This document shows positions 38,985 to 46,885 of a stretch of DNA of 64,000 nt, one piece after another; positions within the stretch are counted from its first letter, which is position 1; every line of letters starts with the position of its first letter. The notes below the pieces were generated by a model. That model saw only the letters and a program-made list of their open reading frames with translations. It did no database searches and was not told where the DNA came from. The position numbers were made by a program, and so were the translations under genes. Source of the DNA: Achromobacter sp. Marseille-Q4962 (GTDB lineage: Bacteria; Pseudomonadota; Gammaproteobacteria; Burkholderiales; Burkholderiaceae_B); the NCBI RefSeq assembly GCF_943737005.1, contig NZ_CALSFU010000016.1, positions 85,356 through 149,355 on the forward strand. The letters are read 5' to 3'.

Positions 38985-39947
38985 TCAGCGCGCGGATGGC
39001 GCGCCGGACGGCTGGCGCGGGCCGCCCATCAACACGAAAACGCCGCCCAGCACGAGCACCGTGCCTGTTAATTGCCACATGGTGATGGGTTCGTCCAGGA
39101 ACCAGGACGCCAGGAACAGCACCGATACCGGCCCCATCATGCCCAGCAGCGACGCCGTCGGCGCGCCGATGAGCGCCACCGCCCACATCAGCATGAACAC
39201 CGGCGCCACCGTGTTCAGCGTGGCGTGTATGACCGAGTAGCCGTACACGCCCGCGGGTTGGATCAGCACCGAGGCCGGGTGCACCACGAAGAACTGCACG
39301 ATACATGCCACGCAGGACACCAGCATGGCGTAGGCCACCAGGCGCGTGGCCCCGATGCGCTTGATGAGCTCGCCCGAGCAGATGAGATACACAGAATAGC
39401 TGAGCGCCGAACCGAAAACGAACAAAGACCCCACCAGCACCTCGGCGCCGCCGCCGAACGACAGGTCGTGCGCGAACACCAGCACCACCCCCGCATACGA
39501 CAGCAGCATGGCCATCCATTGCCGGCGCTCCACGGGGCGCTTGAACCAGGCGGCGGAGATCAGCACCACCAGGGACGGCGAGAGGAACAGGATCAGGCGC
39601 TCCAGGCTGGCGGTGACATAGCGCAGCCCGAGGAAATCGAGGAAGCTCGACAGGTAATAACCCATGAGGCCCAGCACGCACACCTGCAGGCGTTCCTTGG
39701 GGGTCATGGTGACGATCTCGCCCCGCGCGGCCCGGCGCGATTGATGCCAGGCCACGGCGGCGAAGAAAGGCATGGCGAACAGCATGCGAAAAGCGATCAG
39801 CGTCACGGCGTCGATGCCGTAGCGGTAGGTGAACTTGACGATGATGGCCTTGGCCGAGAACAGGATGGCGCCCAGAGCCGCCAGCAGGAATCCGGCCGCG
39901 CGGTTGGAAAGACGTGAGACCGGAAGAAAACTGGCTTGGCGATTCAT
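38985..39947 (-). CDS. EamA/DMT-family transporter (first of a divergent pair)
   Basis: This is a 320 aa ten-segment drug/metabolite transporter with two EamA repeats. The first repeat begins AAGFLLAALGAILFSAKAIIVK (residues 17-38). Such proteins export amino acids or other metabolites, and the substrate cannot be told. It faces a second EamA gene 60 bases away across a shared control region with a dyad. The two proteins are only distantly similar to each other by eye. Confidence 0.85.
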   Translation of the reverse strand: MNRQASFLPVSRLSNRAAGFLLAALGAILFSAKAIIVKFTYRYGIDAVTLIAFRMLFAMPFFAAVAWHQSRRAARGEIVTMTPKERLQVCVLGLMGYYLSSFLDFLGLRYVTASLERLILFLSPSLVVLISAAWFKRPVERRQWMAMLLSYAGVVLVFAHDLSFGGGAEVLVGSLFVFGSALSYSVYLICSGELIKRIGATRLVAYAMLVSCVACIVQFFVVHPASVLIQPAGVYGYSVIHATLNTVAPVFMLMWAVALIGAPTASLLGMMGPVSVLFLASWFLDEPITMWQLTGTVLVLGGVFVLMGGPRQPSGAPSAR

Positions 39948-39965
39948 GCGATGATTTTAGATTCA

Positions 39966-39983
39966 GTGCAAAGTGAATTGCAC
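39966..39983. promoter_or_regulatory. Candidate operator between the two EamA genes
   Basis: GTGCAA (39966-39971) and TTGCAC (39978-39983) form a perfect 6-base inverted repeat with a 6-base spacer, 18 bases from the minus-strand start and 24 bases from the plus-strand start. Its central place suits one regulator controlling both genes. Confidence 0.4.
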
Positions 39984-40007
39984 ACTTCCCCCGGTTTTTT
40001 CTCCTTC

Positions 40008-40892
40008 ATGACTCGACAACGCGCCCTCACGCAAATCCACATCGCTGCCGTGCTCTTCGGGCTCACCGGCGTCTTCGGCGAACTGATCCAGGCGGGAGCC
40101 GCCGTCATCACGCTGGGCCGGGCCTGCTTTGCCGTCGTCGCGCTGGGCCTTTTCGCGCGGCTGCGCAGAAAGCCGCTGCTGGGCACGCTCACGCCCGCCC
40201 AGCTCTTCGTGCTGGTGCTGGCCGGCGCGCTGCTGGCGGCACACTGGGTCACCTTCTTCATCTCGGTCAAGGTGGGCGGCATCGCCATCGCCACGCTGGG
40301 CTTTGCCAGCTTCCCGGCCTTCATCACCCTTTTCGAGGGGCTGGTTTTCCGCGAGCGCGTGCGCCTGGCGGAATGGCTGCTGCTGGCCCTGGTGACAGCG
40401 GGGCTGGTGCTGGTGACGCCGTCTTTCGACCTGGCCGACAAAGGCACCATCGGACTGGCCTGGGGCCTGCTGTCCGGCCTGACCTTCGCGCTGCTGGCCA
40501 TCTCCAACCGGCGCTCGGCCTCCGGCATGGACCCGATGCAGGTGGCCTGCTGGCAGAACCTGGTGGTCGCCCTGGTCATGCTGCCTTTCGCCACGTCCCA
40601 GTTGCCGCAGGCCCAGGCGCTCGACTGGCTCTGGCTCGCCCTGCTGGGCATTTTCTGCACCGGTCTTTCCCACTATCTCTTCGTCTCCAGCCTCACCCGG
40701 CTGAATGCGCGCAGCGCCGGGCTGGTCATCGCGCTGGAGCCGGTCTACGCCATTGCGTTCGCCTGGGCGCTTTTCAGCCAGCAGCCCACGGTGCGCATGA
40801 TGGCGGGCGCCGCCCTCATCATCGCGGCCATCGTCTGGTCGGGCCTGCGCAAAAGCCCGCCGCCAGCGCCCCAGGCCGGCGCATCGCCTTGA
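40008..40892 (+). CDS. EamA/DMT-family transporter (second of a divergent pair)
   Basis: This is a 294 aa EamA exporter with ten predicted segments, e.g. IHIAAVLFGLTGVFGELIQAG (residues 9-29), PLLGTLTPAQLFVLVLAGALL and a final VRMMAGAALIIAAIVWSGL. The start ATG 40008 gives the usual short N-terminus before the first segment. It is followed immediately by the marR promoter, whose -35 starts inside the end of the gene. Substrate is not known. Confidence 0.85.
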   Translation: MTRQRALTQIHIAAVLFGLTGVFGELIQAGAAVITLGRACFAVVALGLFARLRRKPLLGTLTPAQLFVLVLAGALLAAHWVTFFISVKVGGIAIATLGFASFPAFITLFEGLVFRERVRLAEWLLLALVTAGLVLVTPSFDLADKGTIGLAWGLLSGLTFALLAISNRRSASGMDPMQVACWQNLVVALVMLPFATSQLPQAQALDWLWLALLGIFCTGLSHYLFVSSLTRLNARSAGLVIALEPVYAIAFAWALFSQQPTVRMMAGAALIIAAIVWSGLRKSPPPAPQAGASP

Positions 40893-40918
40893 CAATATCT
40901 GCCTAGGCAGCTAAATTG
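40890..40918 (+). promoter_or_regulatory. marR promoter with operator palindrome inside the spacer
   Basis: TTGACA (40890-40895), a 17-base spacer and TAAATT (40913-40918). The spacer contains the 12-base palindrome CTGCCTAGGCAG (40900-40911). The predicted start of transcription, 7 bases after the -10, falls on or next to the marR ATG at 40925. Confidence 0.85.
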
Positions 40919-40924
40919 CCGGGC

Positions 40925-41416
40925 ATGAATCCCCCGCCTTCCCCGTCCTCGCCCGCCCCTTACCGCGTCGATGCACGCTGCGTCATGGAGGACAACCCGG
41001 GCTACATGATCAAACAGGTCTACCATTCCATGAACCGGATGCTGGACCAGCAGATGGCCCCGCTGGACCTCACCGCCTCGCAATGGCGGCCCATCGCCAT
41101 GGTATCCATCGGGCGCGCCGACACGCCGGCCGAGCTCGCGCGCCTGAACGGCCTGGATACGGGCGCCATGACACGCACGCTCGACCGCCTCGAAGCCAAG
41201 GGGCTGCTGCGGCGCGTGCGGTGCCACGAAGACCGGCGCGTGGTGAAGATCGTACTGACCGACGAGGGCGAGGCCAAGGCGCGGCAGATCCCCGCCAACA
41301 TCGCGCGCACGCTCAGCCTGCACTTGCGCGGCTTCACCGCCGACGAAGTCGCGCAGCTCATGCACTACCTGCGGCGCATGATCGCCAACGGGTCGGACGC
41401 CGGCCTGGCGCCCTAG
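40925..41416 (+). CDS. MarR-family repressor of the adjacent efflux operon
   Basis: This is a 163 aa MarR/EmrR-type winged-helix protein. VMEDNPGYMIKQVYHSMNRM near residues 20-39 is the N-terminal helix, GLDTGAMTRTLDRLEAKGLL near residue 76 is the recognition region and EDRRVVKIVLTDEGEAKA the wing. It precedes a tripartite efflux operon, and an identical palindrome lies in both promoters, so it very likely represses itself and the pump and releases on drug binding. Start ATG 40925 coincides with the predicted transcript start, implying a leaderless mRNA; a later ATG at 40986 would trim 20 residues and has no better Shine-Dalgarno. Confidence 0.88.
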   Translation: MNPPPSPSSPAPYRVDARCVMEDNPGYMIKQVYHSMNRMLDQQMAPLDLTASQWRPIAMVSIGRADTPAELARLNGLDTGAMTRTLDRLEAKGLLRRVRCHEDRRVVKIVLTDEGEAKARQIPANIARTLSLHLRGFTADEVAQLMHYLRRMIANGSDAGLAP

Positions 41417-41481
41417 GAGCCGTCGACACCGCCGCAAGTCCCCACGGCCCTGGCCGCAAGGGCTGCGCGTAGCGGCCCCAT

Positions 41482-41510
41482 TTGGCATAATGCCTGCCTA
41501 GGCAAATACA
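41482..41510 (+). promoter_or_regulatory. Efflux operon promoter with second copy of the MarR palindrome
   Basis: TTGGCA (41482-41487), a 17-base spacer holding TGCCTAGGCA (41495-41504) and a weak -10 AATACA (41505-41510). The core palindrome and its place between -35 and -10 repeat the marR promoter. It lies 32 bases before the outer-membrane factor gene. Confidence 0.7.
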
Positions 41511-41542
41511 GATCAATCAACCATATTCAGCATACCGTCAGG

Positions 41543-42952
41543 ATGAAACGCCTTTTTTCTACCGCATTGGTGCTCGCTCTGAGCGGTTGCGCATTGATGG
41601 AGCCCGGCCCCGCCCCCGTGGAAAAGCTGGACGCCGCCCGCCTGGGCCTGGCCCGGCAGGACACGCAATGGCCGCAGGACCGCTGGTGGCAGCGCTATGG
41701 CGACGCCCAGCTCGACGCCTTGATGGACGAGGCGCTGGCCAGCAATCCGTCGATGAGCGCGGCACGGGCGCGGCTGGCGCAGGCGAACGCCGCCGTCAGT
41801 TCCGCGCGCGCCCCGCTCTTTCCGCGGGTGGACGCCGATTACCAGCTCACCCGCGAGCATCTGTCCAAGAACTACATCTACCCCGCGCCGCTGGGCGGCT
41901 CGGTGGTGAGCGACAACCGGCTGGCGCTGGATTTCAGCTACGAGCTGGATTTCTGGGGCAAGAACCGCTCGCTGCTGCAGGCGGCGGTGTCGCAGCAGCA
42001 GGCGGCGCAGGCCGACGCCCAGGCGGCGCGCAACGTGCTGGCCGGCGCCGTGGTGCGCGCCTACCTCAATCTGCAGAACGCCTTTGCGCAGCGCGACGTG
42101 CTGGAGCGCATCCTGCGCCAGCGCGCCGACGTGCTGCAGCTCACGAAAGATCGCTACGCCGCGGGGCTGGACACGCAGGTCGAAGTCAAGCAGGCCGAGT
42201 CTTCCCTGGCCGCCGGCAAGGTGGAACTGACCCAGAACCAGACCACGATCGCCCAGCTGCGCAACCAGGTCGCGGCGCTGGCCGGCGCCGGCCCGCAGCG
42301 CGGACAGTCGCTGGCGCCCGTCAAGCTGACGGCGCCCGGCGGCATGCTGCCCGCCAGCGTGCCGCTGGACCTCCTGGGCCACCGCCCCGACGTGGTGGCG
42401 GCACGCTGGCGCGCCGAGGCCGCCGGCCACGCCATCGACAGCGCCAAGGCCGAGTTCTACCCCAACGTCAACCTGGCCGCGTTCGTGGGCTTCCAGGCCA
42501 TGGGCACGGGCAACCTGCTCAAGGCGGGCAGCCGCATGGCCGGCGTCGGGCCGGCCGTGACGCTGCCGATCTTCCACGGCGGCGAACTCAACGCCAATCT
42601 GGCGGGCCGGCGCGCCGACGCGGACCTGGCCGTTTCCGACTACAACCAGACCGTGCTGGACGCCGTGCAACAGGTGGCGGACGCGCTGGACGGCCTGCGC
42701 CTGCTGGACCAGGAAAGAGCCCAGCAGCGCCAGGCCCGCGAGGCCATCGACGCCGCCTATGACCTGGCTGTGAGCCGCTACAAGGCGGGCATGGGCAACT
42801 ATCTCTCCGTGCTGATCGCCCAGACCGGCGTGCTGACCCAGGCGCGCCTGGACACCGACCTGCGCATCCGCGCCTACCAGCTCGACGCCAGCCTGGCCAC
42901 CGCCCTGGGCGGCGGCTATGCGACGGCGGACGCCACGCCTTCCACCCATTGA
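41543..42952 (+). CDS. Outer-membrane efflux lipoprotein (OprM/NodT/TolC family)
   Basis: This is a 469 aa outer-membrane channel of a tripartite efflux pump. The N-terminus MKRLFSTALVLALSGC has a lipobox (ALSGC, Cys16). Two TolC-like halves follow, with ELDFWGKNRSLLQAA near residue 134 and DLLGHRPDVVAARW near residue 275, both typical of the NodT/OprM family, and GPAVTLPIFHGGELNANLAG near residue 337. It is followed by an EmrA-like adaptor, overlapping or nearly so, and an EmrB-like pump. The NodT grouping is sure; substrates are not. Confidence 0.92.
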   Translation: MKRLFSTALVLALSGCALMEPGPAPVEKLDAARLGLARQDTQWPQDRWWQRYGDAQLDALMDEALASNPSMSAARARLAQANAAVSSARAPLFPRVDADYQLTREHLSKNYIYPAPLGGSVVSDNRLALDFSYELDFWGKNRSLLQAAVSQQQAAQADAQAARNVLAGAVVRAYLNLQNAFAQRDVLERILRQRADVLQLTKDRYAAGLDTQVEVKQAESSLAAGKVELTQNQTTIAQLRNQVAALAGAGPQRGQSLAPVKLTAPGGMLPASVPLDLLGHRPDVVAARWRAEAAGHAIDSAKAEFYPNVNLAAFVGFQAMGTGNLLKAGSRMAGVGPAVTLPIFHGGELNANLAGRRADADLAVSDYNQTVLDAVQQVADALDGLRLLDQERAQQRQAREAIDAAYDLAVSRYKAGMGNYLSVLIAQTGVLTQARLDTDLRIRAYQLDASLATALGGGYATADATPSTH

Positions 42953-42972
42953 CAGACCGGATTTCAGACGTC

Positions 42973-44196
42973 ATGAACGCAGCCAAACCCGCTCCCAAGC
43001 CCGCCCGCAAACGCCTGCTGCTGATGGCGACGGGGGCCTTCGTCCTCGTCGCCGTCGCCTATGGCCTCTGGTGGGCGCTGGTGGGCTCGCATTTCGAGAG
43101 CACCGACGACGCCTACGTGCACGGCAACCTGGTGCAGATCACGCCGCAGGTGCCCGGCACCGTCGTGGCCATCGAAGCCGACGATACCGAGACGGTCCAG
43201 GCCGGCCAGCCCCTGCTGCGCCTGGACCCGGCCGACACGGAAATCGCGCTCCAGCAGGCCCAGGCCAAGCTGGCTCAGACCGTGCGCCAGGTGCGCACCT
43301 ATTATGTGCAGAATGACGCGCTGGCCGCCGACGTGGCCCTGCGCGAGGCCGACATCCTGCGCGCGCAGGCCGAGCTGACGCGCGCGCAGAGCGACGCCGC
43401 GCGCCGCCAGCAGCTCGCCCGGTCGGGCGGCGTGAGCGGCGAGGAAATCCTGCACGCCCAGGCCGCGCTGAAGAGCGCACAATCCGGGCTGGCGCAGGCC
43501 AAGGCCGCCCTGGCCGCCGCGCGCGCCAAGCTCGCCACCAACGAGGCGCTGACGCGCGGCACCTCCGTCGAGAACCATCCCGACGTGCGCGAGGCCGCGG
43601 CTGGCCTGCGCAACGCCTGGCTGGCGAACTCGCGCACCGTACTGCCCGCTCCCGTCGCAGGCGTGGTGGCGCGCCGCAGCGCTCAGGTCGGGCAGCGCGT
43701 GGCGCCCGGCACGCCCCTCATGACGGTGGTGCCCCTGGACCAGGTCTGGGTCGAGGCGAACTTCAAGGAAGGCCAGTTGCGCAAGATGCGCGTCGGCCAG
43801 CCCGTCACCATGACGGCCGACCTGTACGGCAGCTCGGTCACCTACCACGGCACTGTGGCCGGCCTGGACGCCGGCACCGGCAGCGCCTTCGCCCTGTTGC
43901 CGGCCCAAAATGCCACGGGCAACTGGATCAAGGTGGTGCAGCGCGTGCCGGTGCGCATCGCGCTGGACCCCGAAGACCTGAAGAAGCACCCCTTGCGGGT
44001 GGGCCTGTCGATGGACGTCGAGGTGAATGTCGGCAAGGACGAAGGCGAGCCCCTGACCGCGGCTGGCCGCAAGGAGCCGGTATGGTCCACGCGCGCCTTC
44101 GAGCCGCCGCACGACGAAATCGACGCCCTGGTCAACAAGATCATCCAGGACAACCTGGCCACGGACGACACGGCGGTCGCCCGCGCCAACGGCTGA
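42973..44196 (+). CDS. Membrane-fusion adaptor of the efflux pump (EmrA/HlyD family)
   Basis: This is a 407 aa periplasmic adaptor with one N-terminal segment (residues 17-39, LLLMATGAFVLVAVAYGLWWALV). The biotinyl-lipoyl half motifs ESTDDAYVHGNLVQITPQV (residues 46-64) and VLPAPVAGVVARRSAQVGQRV flank an alpha-helical hairpin (residues 100-205). SFESTDDAYV-type starts mark the EmrA subfamily that pairs with DHA2 transporters. ATG 42973 was chosen; a TTG at 42949 in frame overlaps the previous stop. It lies 10 bases before the EmrB-like gene. Confidence 0.93.
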   Translation: MNAAKPAPKPARKRLLLMATGAFVLVAVAYGLWWALVGSHFESTDDAYVHGNLVQITPQVPGTVVAIEADDTETVQAGQPLLRLDPADTEIALQQAQAKLAQTVRQVRTYYVQNDALAADVALREADILRAQAELTRAQSDAARRQQLARSGGVSGEEILHAQAALKSAQSGLAQAKAALAAARAKLATNEALTRGTSVENHPDVREAAAGLRNAWLANSRTVLPAPVAGVVARRSAQVGQRVAPGTPLMTVVPLDQVWVEANFKEGQLRKMRVGQPVTMTADLYGSSVTYHGTVAGLDAGTGSAFALLPAQNATGNWIKVVQRVPVRIALDPEDLKKHPLRVGLSMDVEVNVGKDEGEPLTAAGRKEPVWSTRAFEPPHDEIDALVNKIIQDNLATDDTAVARANG

Positions 44197-44206
44197 GGAC
44201 ATTTCC

Positions 44207-45811
44207 ATGAGCACCAGCGCGCAGCCCGCGGCGGCTCCCAAGCCGCCCGCCCAGCCGCCCGGCACCTACCCGCCGCTGGAGGGCGCGACCCGCATCATCG
44301 GGTCGGTGGCGCTGTCCACGGCGGTCTTCATGAATGTGCTGGACACGTCGATCGCCAACGTGTCCATTCCCACTATCTCGGGCGACCTGGGCGTAAGCAC
44401 CAGCCAGGGCACCTGGGTCATTACCTCCTTCGCCGTGGCCAACGCCATCACGGTGCCGCTGACGGGCTGGCTCACGCAACGCTTCGGGCAGGTGCGGCTG
44501 TTCCTGATGTCCACCTTGCTGTTCGTGCTGGCATCGTGGCTGTGCGGCTTCTCGCCCTCGCTGGAAGCCCTGATCGCATTCCGCGTGCTGCAGGGCGCGG
44601 TGGCCGGCCCCATGATCCCGCTCTCGCAGGCGCTGATGCTGGCGAGCTTTCCCAAGGCCAAGGCCGGCATGGCGCTCGCGGTGTGGTCGATGACCACGCT
44701 GGTCGCGCCGGTGGCCGGCCCCTTGCTGGGGGGCTGGATTTCCGACAATTACACCTGGCCGTGGATCTTCTACATCAACGTGCCGGTGGGCCTGCTGGCC
44801 GCCTGGATCAGCTGGCGCATCTACGGCGAGCGCGAATCCGTCACGCGCAAGCTGCCCATCGACAAAGTGGGCCTGGCGCTGTTGGTGGTCTGGGTGGGCG
44901 CGCTGCAGATCATGCTCGACAAGGGCAAGGAACTGGACTGGTTCGCCAGCCCCACCATCATCCTGCTGGCCTGCCTGGCTTTCGTGGCCTTCGTCTTCTT
45001 CCTGATATGGGAACTCACGGACGCGCATCCGGTGGTCGACCTGAGGCTTTTCAAGGAACGCAATTTCTCGGTGGGCGCCATCACGCTGGCCGTGGCCTAT
45101 GGCGTGTTCTTCGGCAACGTAGTGCTGTTGCCGCTCTGGCTGCAGAGCAACATGGGCTATACCGCGACCTACGCCGGCCTGGTAACGGCTCCCGTGGGCT
45201 TCCTGGCCATCCTGCTCACGCCCATCGTCGGCAAGATGCTGGCCACGCGCGATCCGCGCCAGCTGGTTACGGTGGCCTTCATGATCTTCGCGCTGGTCTG
45301 CTTCATGCGCTCGGGCTTCAATACCCAGACCGACGTGCGCACGCTGATGGTCCCGACCATCATCCAGGGCGCGGCCATGGCGGCGTTTTTCGTGCCGCTC
45401 ACTTCCATTACGCTTTCCGGCATCGAGCCCTGGCGCATCCCGGCCGCCTCGGGGCTGTCGAACTTCCTGCGCCTAACCGCGGGCGCGTTCGGCACCTCGA
45501 TCTCCACCACGCTCTGGGAAAACCGCGCCACCCTGCACCATGCGCAGCTCACCGAGGCCGCGCGGCCGGGCCAGCAGGCGTTCGACCAGACGCTGCAGAC
45601 ACTGAACGGGCTGGGCATGTCGCATCACCAGGCGCTCAGCACCATCGACGGCCTCATCAATGCCCAGGCGTTCACGATGTCGGCGGTGGACGTGTTCTAC
45701 GCCTCCGCGATCATTTTCCTGCTGCTCACCGGCCTGGTCTGGCTGGCCCGGCCCAAGTCGGCGCGCAGCGGCGGAGGCGGCGCGGCGGAAGCGGCCGCCG
45801 GGGCGCACTGA
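44207..45811 (+). CDS. DHA2-family drug efflux MFS permease (EmrB-like)
   Basis: This is a 534 aa inner-membrane proton-coupled permease with 14 predicted segments. The signature LDTSIANVSIPTISGDLG near residues 46-63 is motif D1 of DHA2 pumps, followed by VTVPLTGWLTQRFG-type motif A (ITVPLTGWLTQRFGQVRLF) and GPLLGGWISDNYTWPWIFYI. Length and motifs match EmrB (512 aa). With the adaptor and the outer-membrane factor it should expel hydrophobic drugs or uncouplers directly from cytoplasm or membrane to the medium. Confidence 0.94.
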   Translation: MSTSAQPAAAPKPPAQPPGTYPPLEGATRIIGSVALSTAVFMNVLDTSIANVSIPTISGDLGVSTSQGTWVITSFAVANAITVPLTGWLTQRFGQVRLFLMSTLLFVLASWLCGFSPSLEALIAFRVLQGAVAGPMIPLSQALMLASFPKAKAGMALAVWSMTTLVAPVAGPLLGGWISDNYTWPWIFYINVPVGLLAAWISWRIYGERESVTRKLPIDKVGLALLVVWVGALQIMLDKGKELDWFASPTIILLACLAFVAFVFFLIWELTDAHPVVDLRLFKERNFSVGAITLAVAYGVFFGNVVLLPLWLQSNMGYTATYAGLVTAPVGFLAILLTPIVGKMLATRDPRQLVTVAFMIFALVCFMRSGFNTQTDVRTLMVPTIIQGAAMAAFFVPLTSITLSGIEPWRIPAASGLSNFLRLTAGAFGTSISTTLWENRATLHHAQLTEAARPGQQAFDQTLQTLNGLGMSHHQALSTIDGLINAQAFTMSAVDVFYASAIIFLLLTGLVWLARPKSARSGGGGAAEAAAGAH

Positions 45812-45834
45812 ACGGGCTCCGCCGTTCCTCCCCC

Positions 45835-45870
45835 GCAAAAAGGGCATCCCCTCGGGGATGCCCTTTTTGC
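45835..45870. terminator. Bidirectional terminator between emrB-like and the LPS-type gene
   Basis: Near-perfect 17-base arms GCAAAAAGGGCATCCCC (45835-45851) and its complement (45854-45870). Each strand ends in T5, so it serves both convergent genes. Confidence 0.93.
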
Positions 45871-45889
45871 TTCGGGGCGCCAGCCCGCC

Positions 45890-46846
45890 TCAGTCCTTGA
45901 GGAAGGTCTGCCAGTCCAGCCTTTCCATGATGTCGCGCGGCAGCGCGCTGACGGGCGAGAGATTGAACACCGACACGCCGCGCGCACGCCACAGCTCCGA
46001 CGCGAACCGGAACGAGGGCTCGATCAGGTTGGCGAACTTGCGGCCCAGCCGGCTGGTCTGCGGGTTTTTCTCTTCGTAGAAGCGCAGCCCGTTCTGGGTC
46101 GTCAGGTCGAGCCCGTGCACGTACGCCTTGCGCACGCCGTTGGACACCAGCACCTGCAGCGCCGCGTAGGCCACGGTGTCCGCATCGAAGATGCCCAGCG
46201 ACACGTCGAAGCTGTAGCCCAGGCCGCGCTTGGCGTCCAGCAACTGCACGTCGGGCGTGGCCGCGGCCATGCGCTTGAGCACCGCCGGCGCGGCGGTGCG
46301 TTCGTAGGCGCGCGCGGAAATCAGCTCGATAATGCAGATGCGGCAGCGGATGTCTTCCTGCGGGATGCCCTGCATGATGTAGCGCAGCACTTCGGGCATC
46401 ACGTACAGCGTCAGGTCGCGCGACACGATCTCCCGCACCAGGTCGATGCGGTTGCGCACGAAGTTCTGGTCGATGATGCAGTAGTACTTGAACGGCAGAT
46501 CGAACTTGCGGGCCAGCGCGATCGCGCCGTTCACCCCCATGGCCACCTTGATGTCCATGCGGTCGTAGGGAATCTCGGCCACCGAGGGGCCGCTCAGGAT
46601 GAGATGCACCTCCTGGTCGGCCGGATCGAACCCGGCCGACAGGGGAGTAATCGGAAACGAGCGGCCAAAGGCCTTGTAGGCGCTGATCGCGCCGGTGTGG
46701 TCGCGCCAGATGCGCACGAACGGCCACAGGTGCTGGTTGTGCCGCTGGGTGCGCGAACGCAACAAGCGGAACAGCTTGCGCACAAAACGGTCGGCCCGTC
46801 CCCCGCCCACGCGGACGGGAGGAGAGGAAATTACAGAATCGTCCAT
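45890..46846 (-). CDS. Putative LPS/glycan biosynthesis protein, WaaZ- or GT42-like
   Basis: This is a 318 aa soluble protein of uncertain function. The core begins VHLILSGPSVAEIPYDRMDI near residues 81-100, then AMGVNGAIALARKFDLPFKYY, CIIDQNFVRNRIDLVREIV and DLTLYVMPEVLRYIMQGIP. The opening 'L-S-G-P-S' followed by 'N-G-A' and a 'I-D-x-x-F-V-x-x-R' stretch resembles Kdo-transferase WaaZ/RfaZ and the GT42 sialyltransferase families, both LPS-modifying. A later segment LGYSFDVSLGIFDADTVAYAALQV and YVHGLDLTTQNGLRFYEEKNP fits too. No other LPS genes are beside it. The family call is from pattern memory, hence moderate confidence. Confidence 0.5.
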   Translation of the reverse strand: MDDSVISSPPVRVGGGRADRFVRKLFRLLRSRTQRHNQHLWPFVRIWRDHTGAISAYKAFGRSFPITPLSAGFDPADQEVHLILSGPSVAEIPYDRMDIKVAMGVNGAIALARKFDLPFKYYCIIDQNFVRNRIDLVREIVSRDLTLYVMPEVLRYIMQGIPQEDIRCRICIIELISARAYERTAAPAVLKRMAAATPDVQLLDAKRGLGYSFDVSLGIFDADTVAYAALQVLVSNGVRKAYVHGLDLTTQNGLRFYEEKNPQTSRLGRKFANLIEPSFRFASELWRARGVSVFNLSPVSALPRDIMERLDWQTFLKD

Positions 46847-46885
46847 CTAAACCTAGCTTTCGCCAGCAAAACGCGCACTCGCTCG

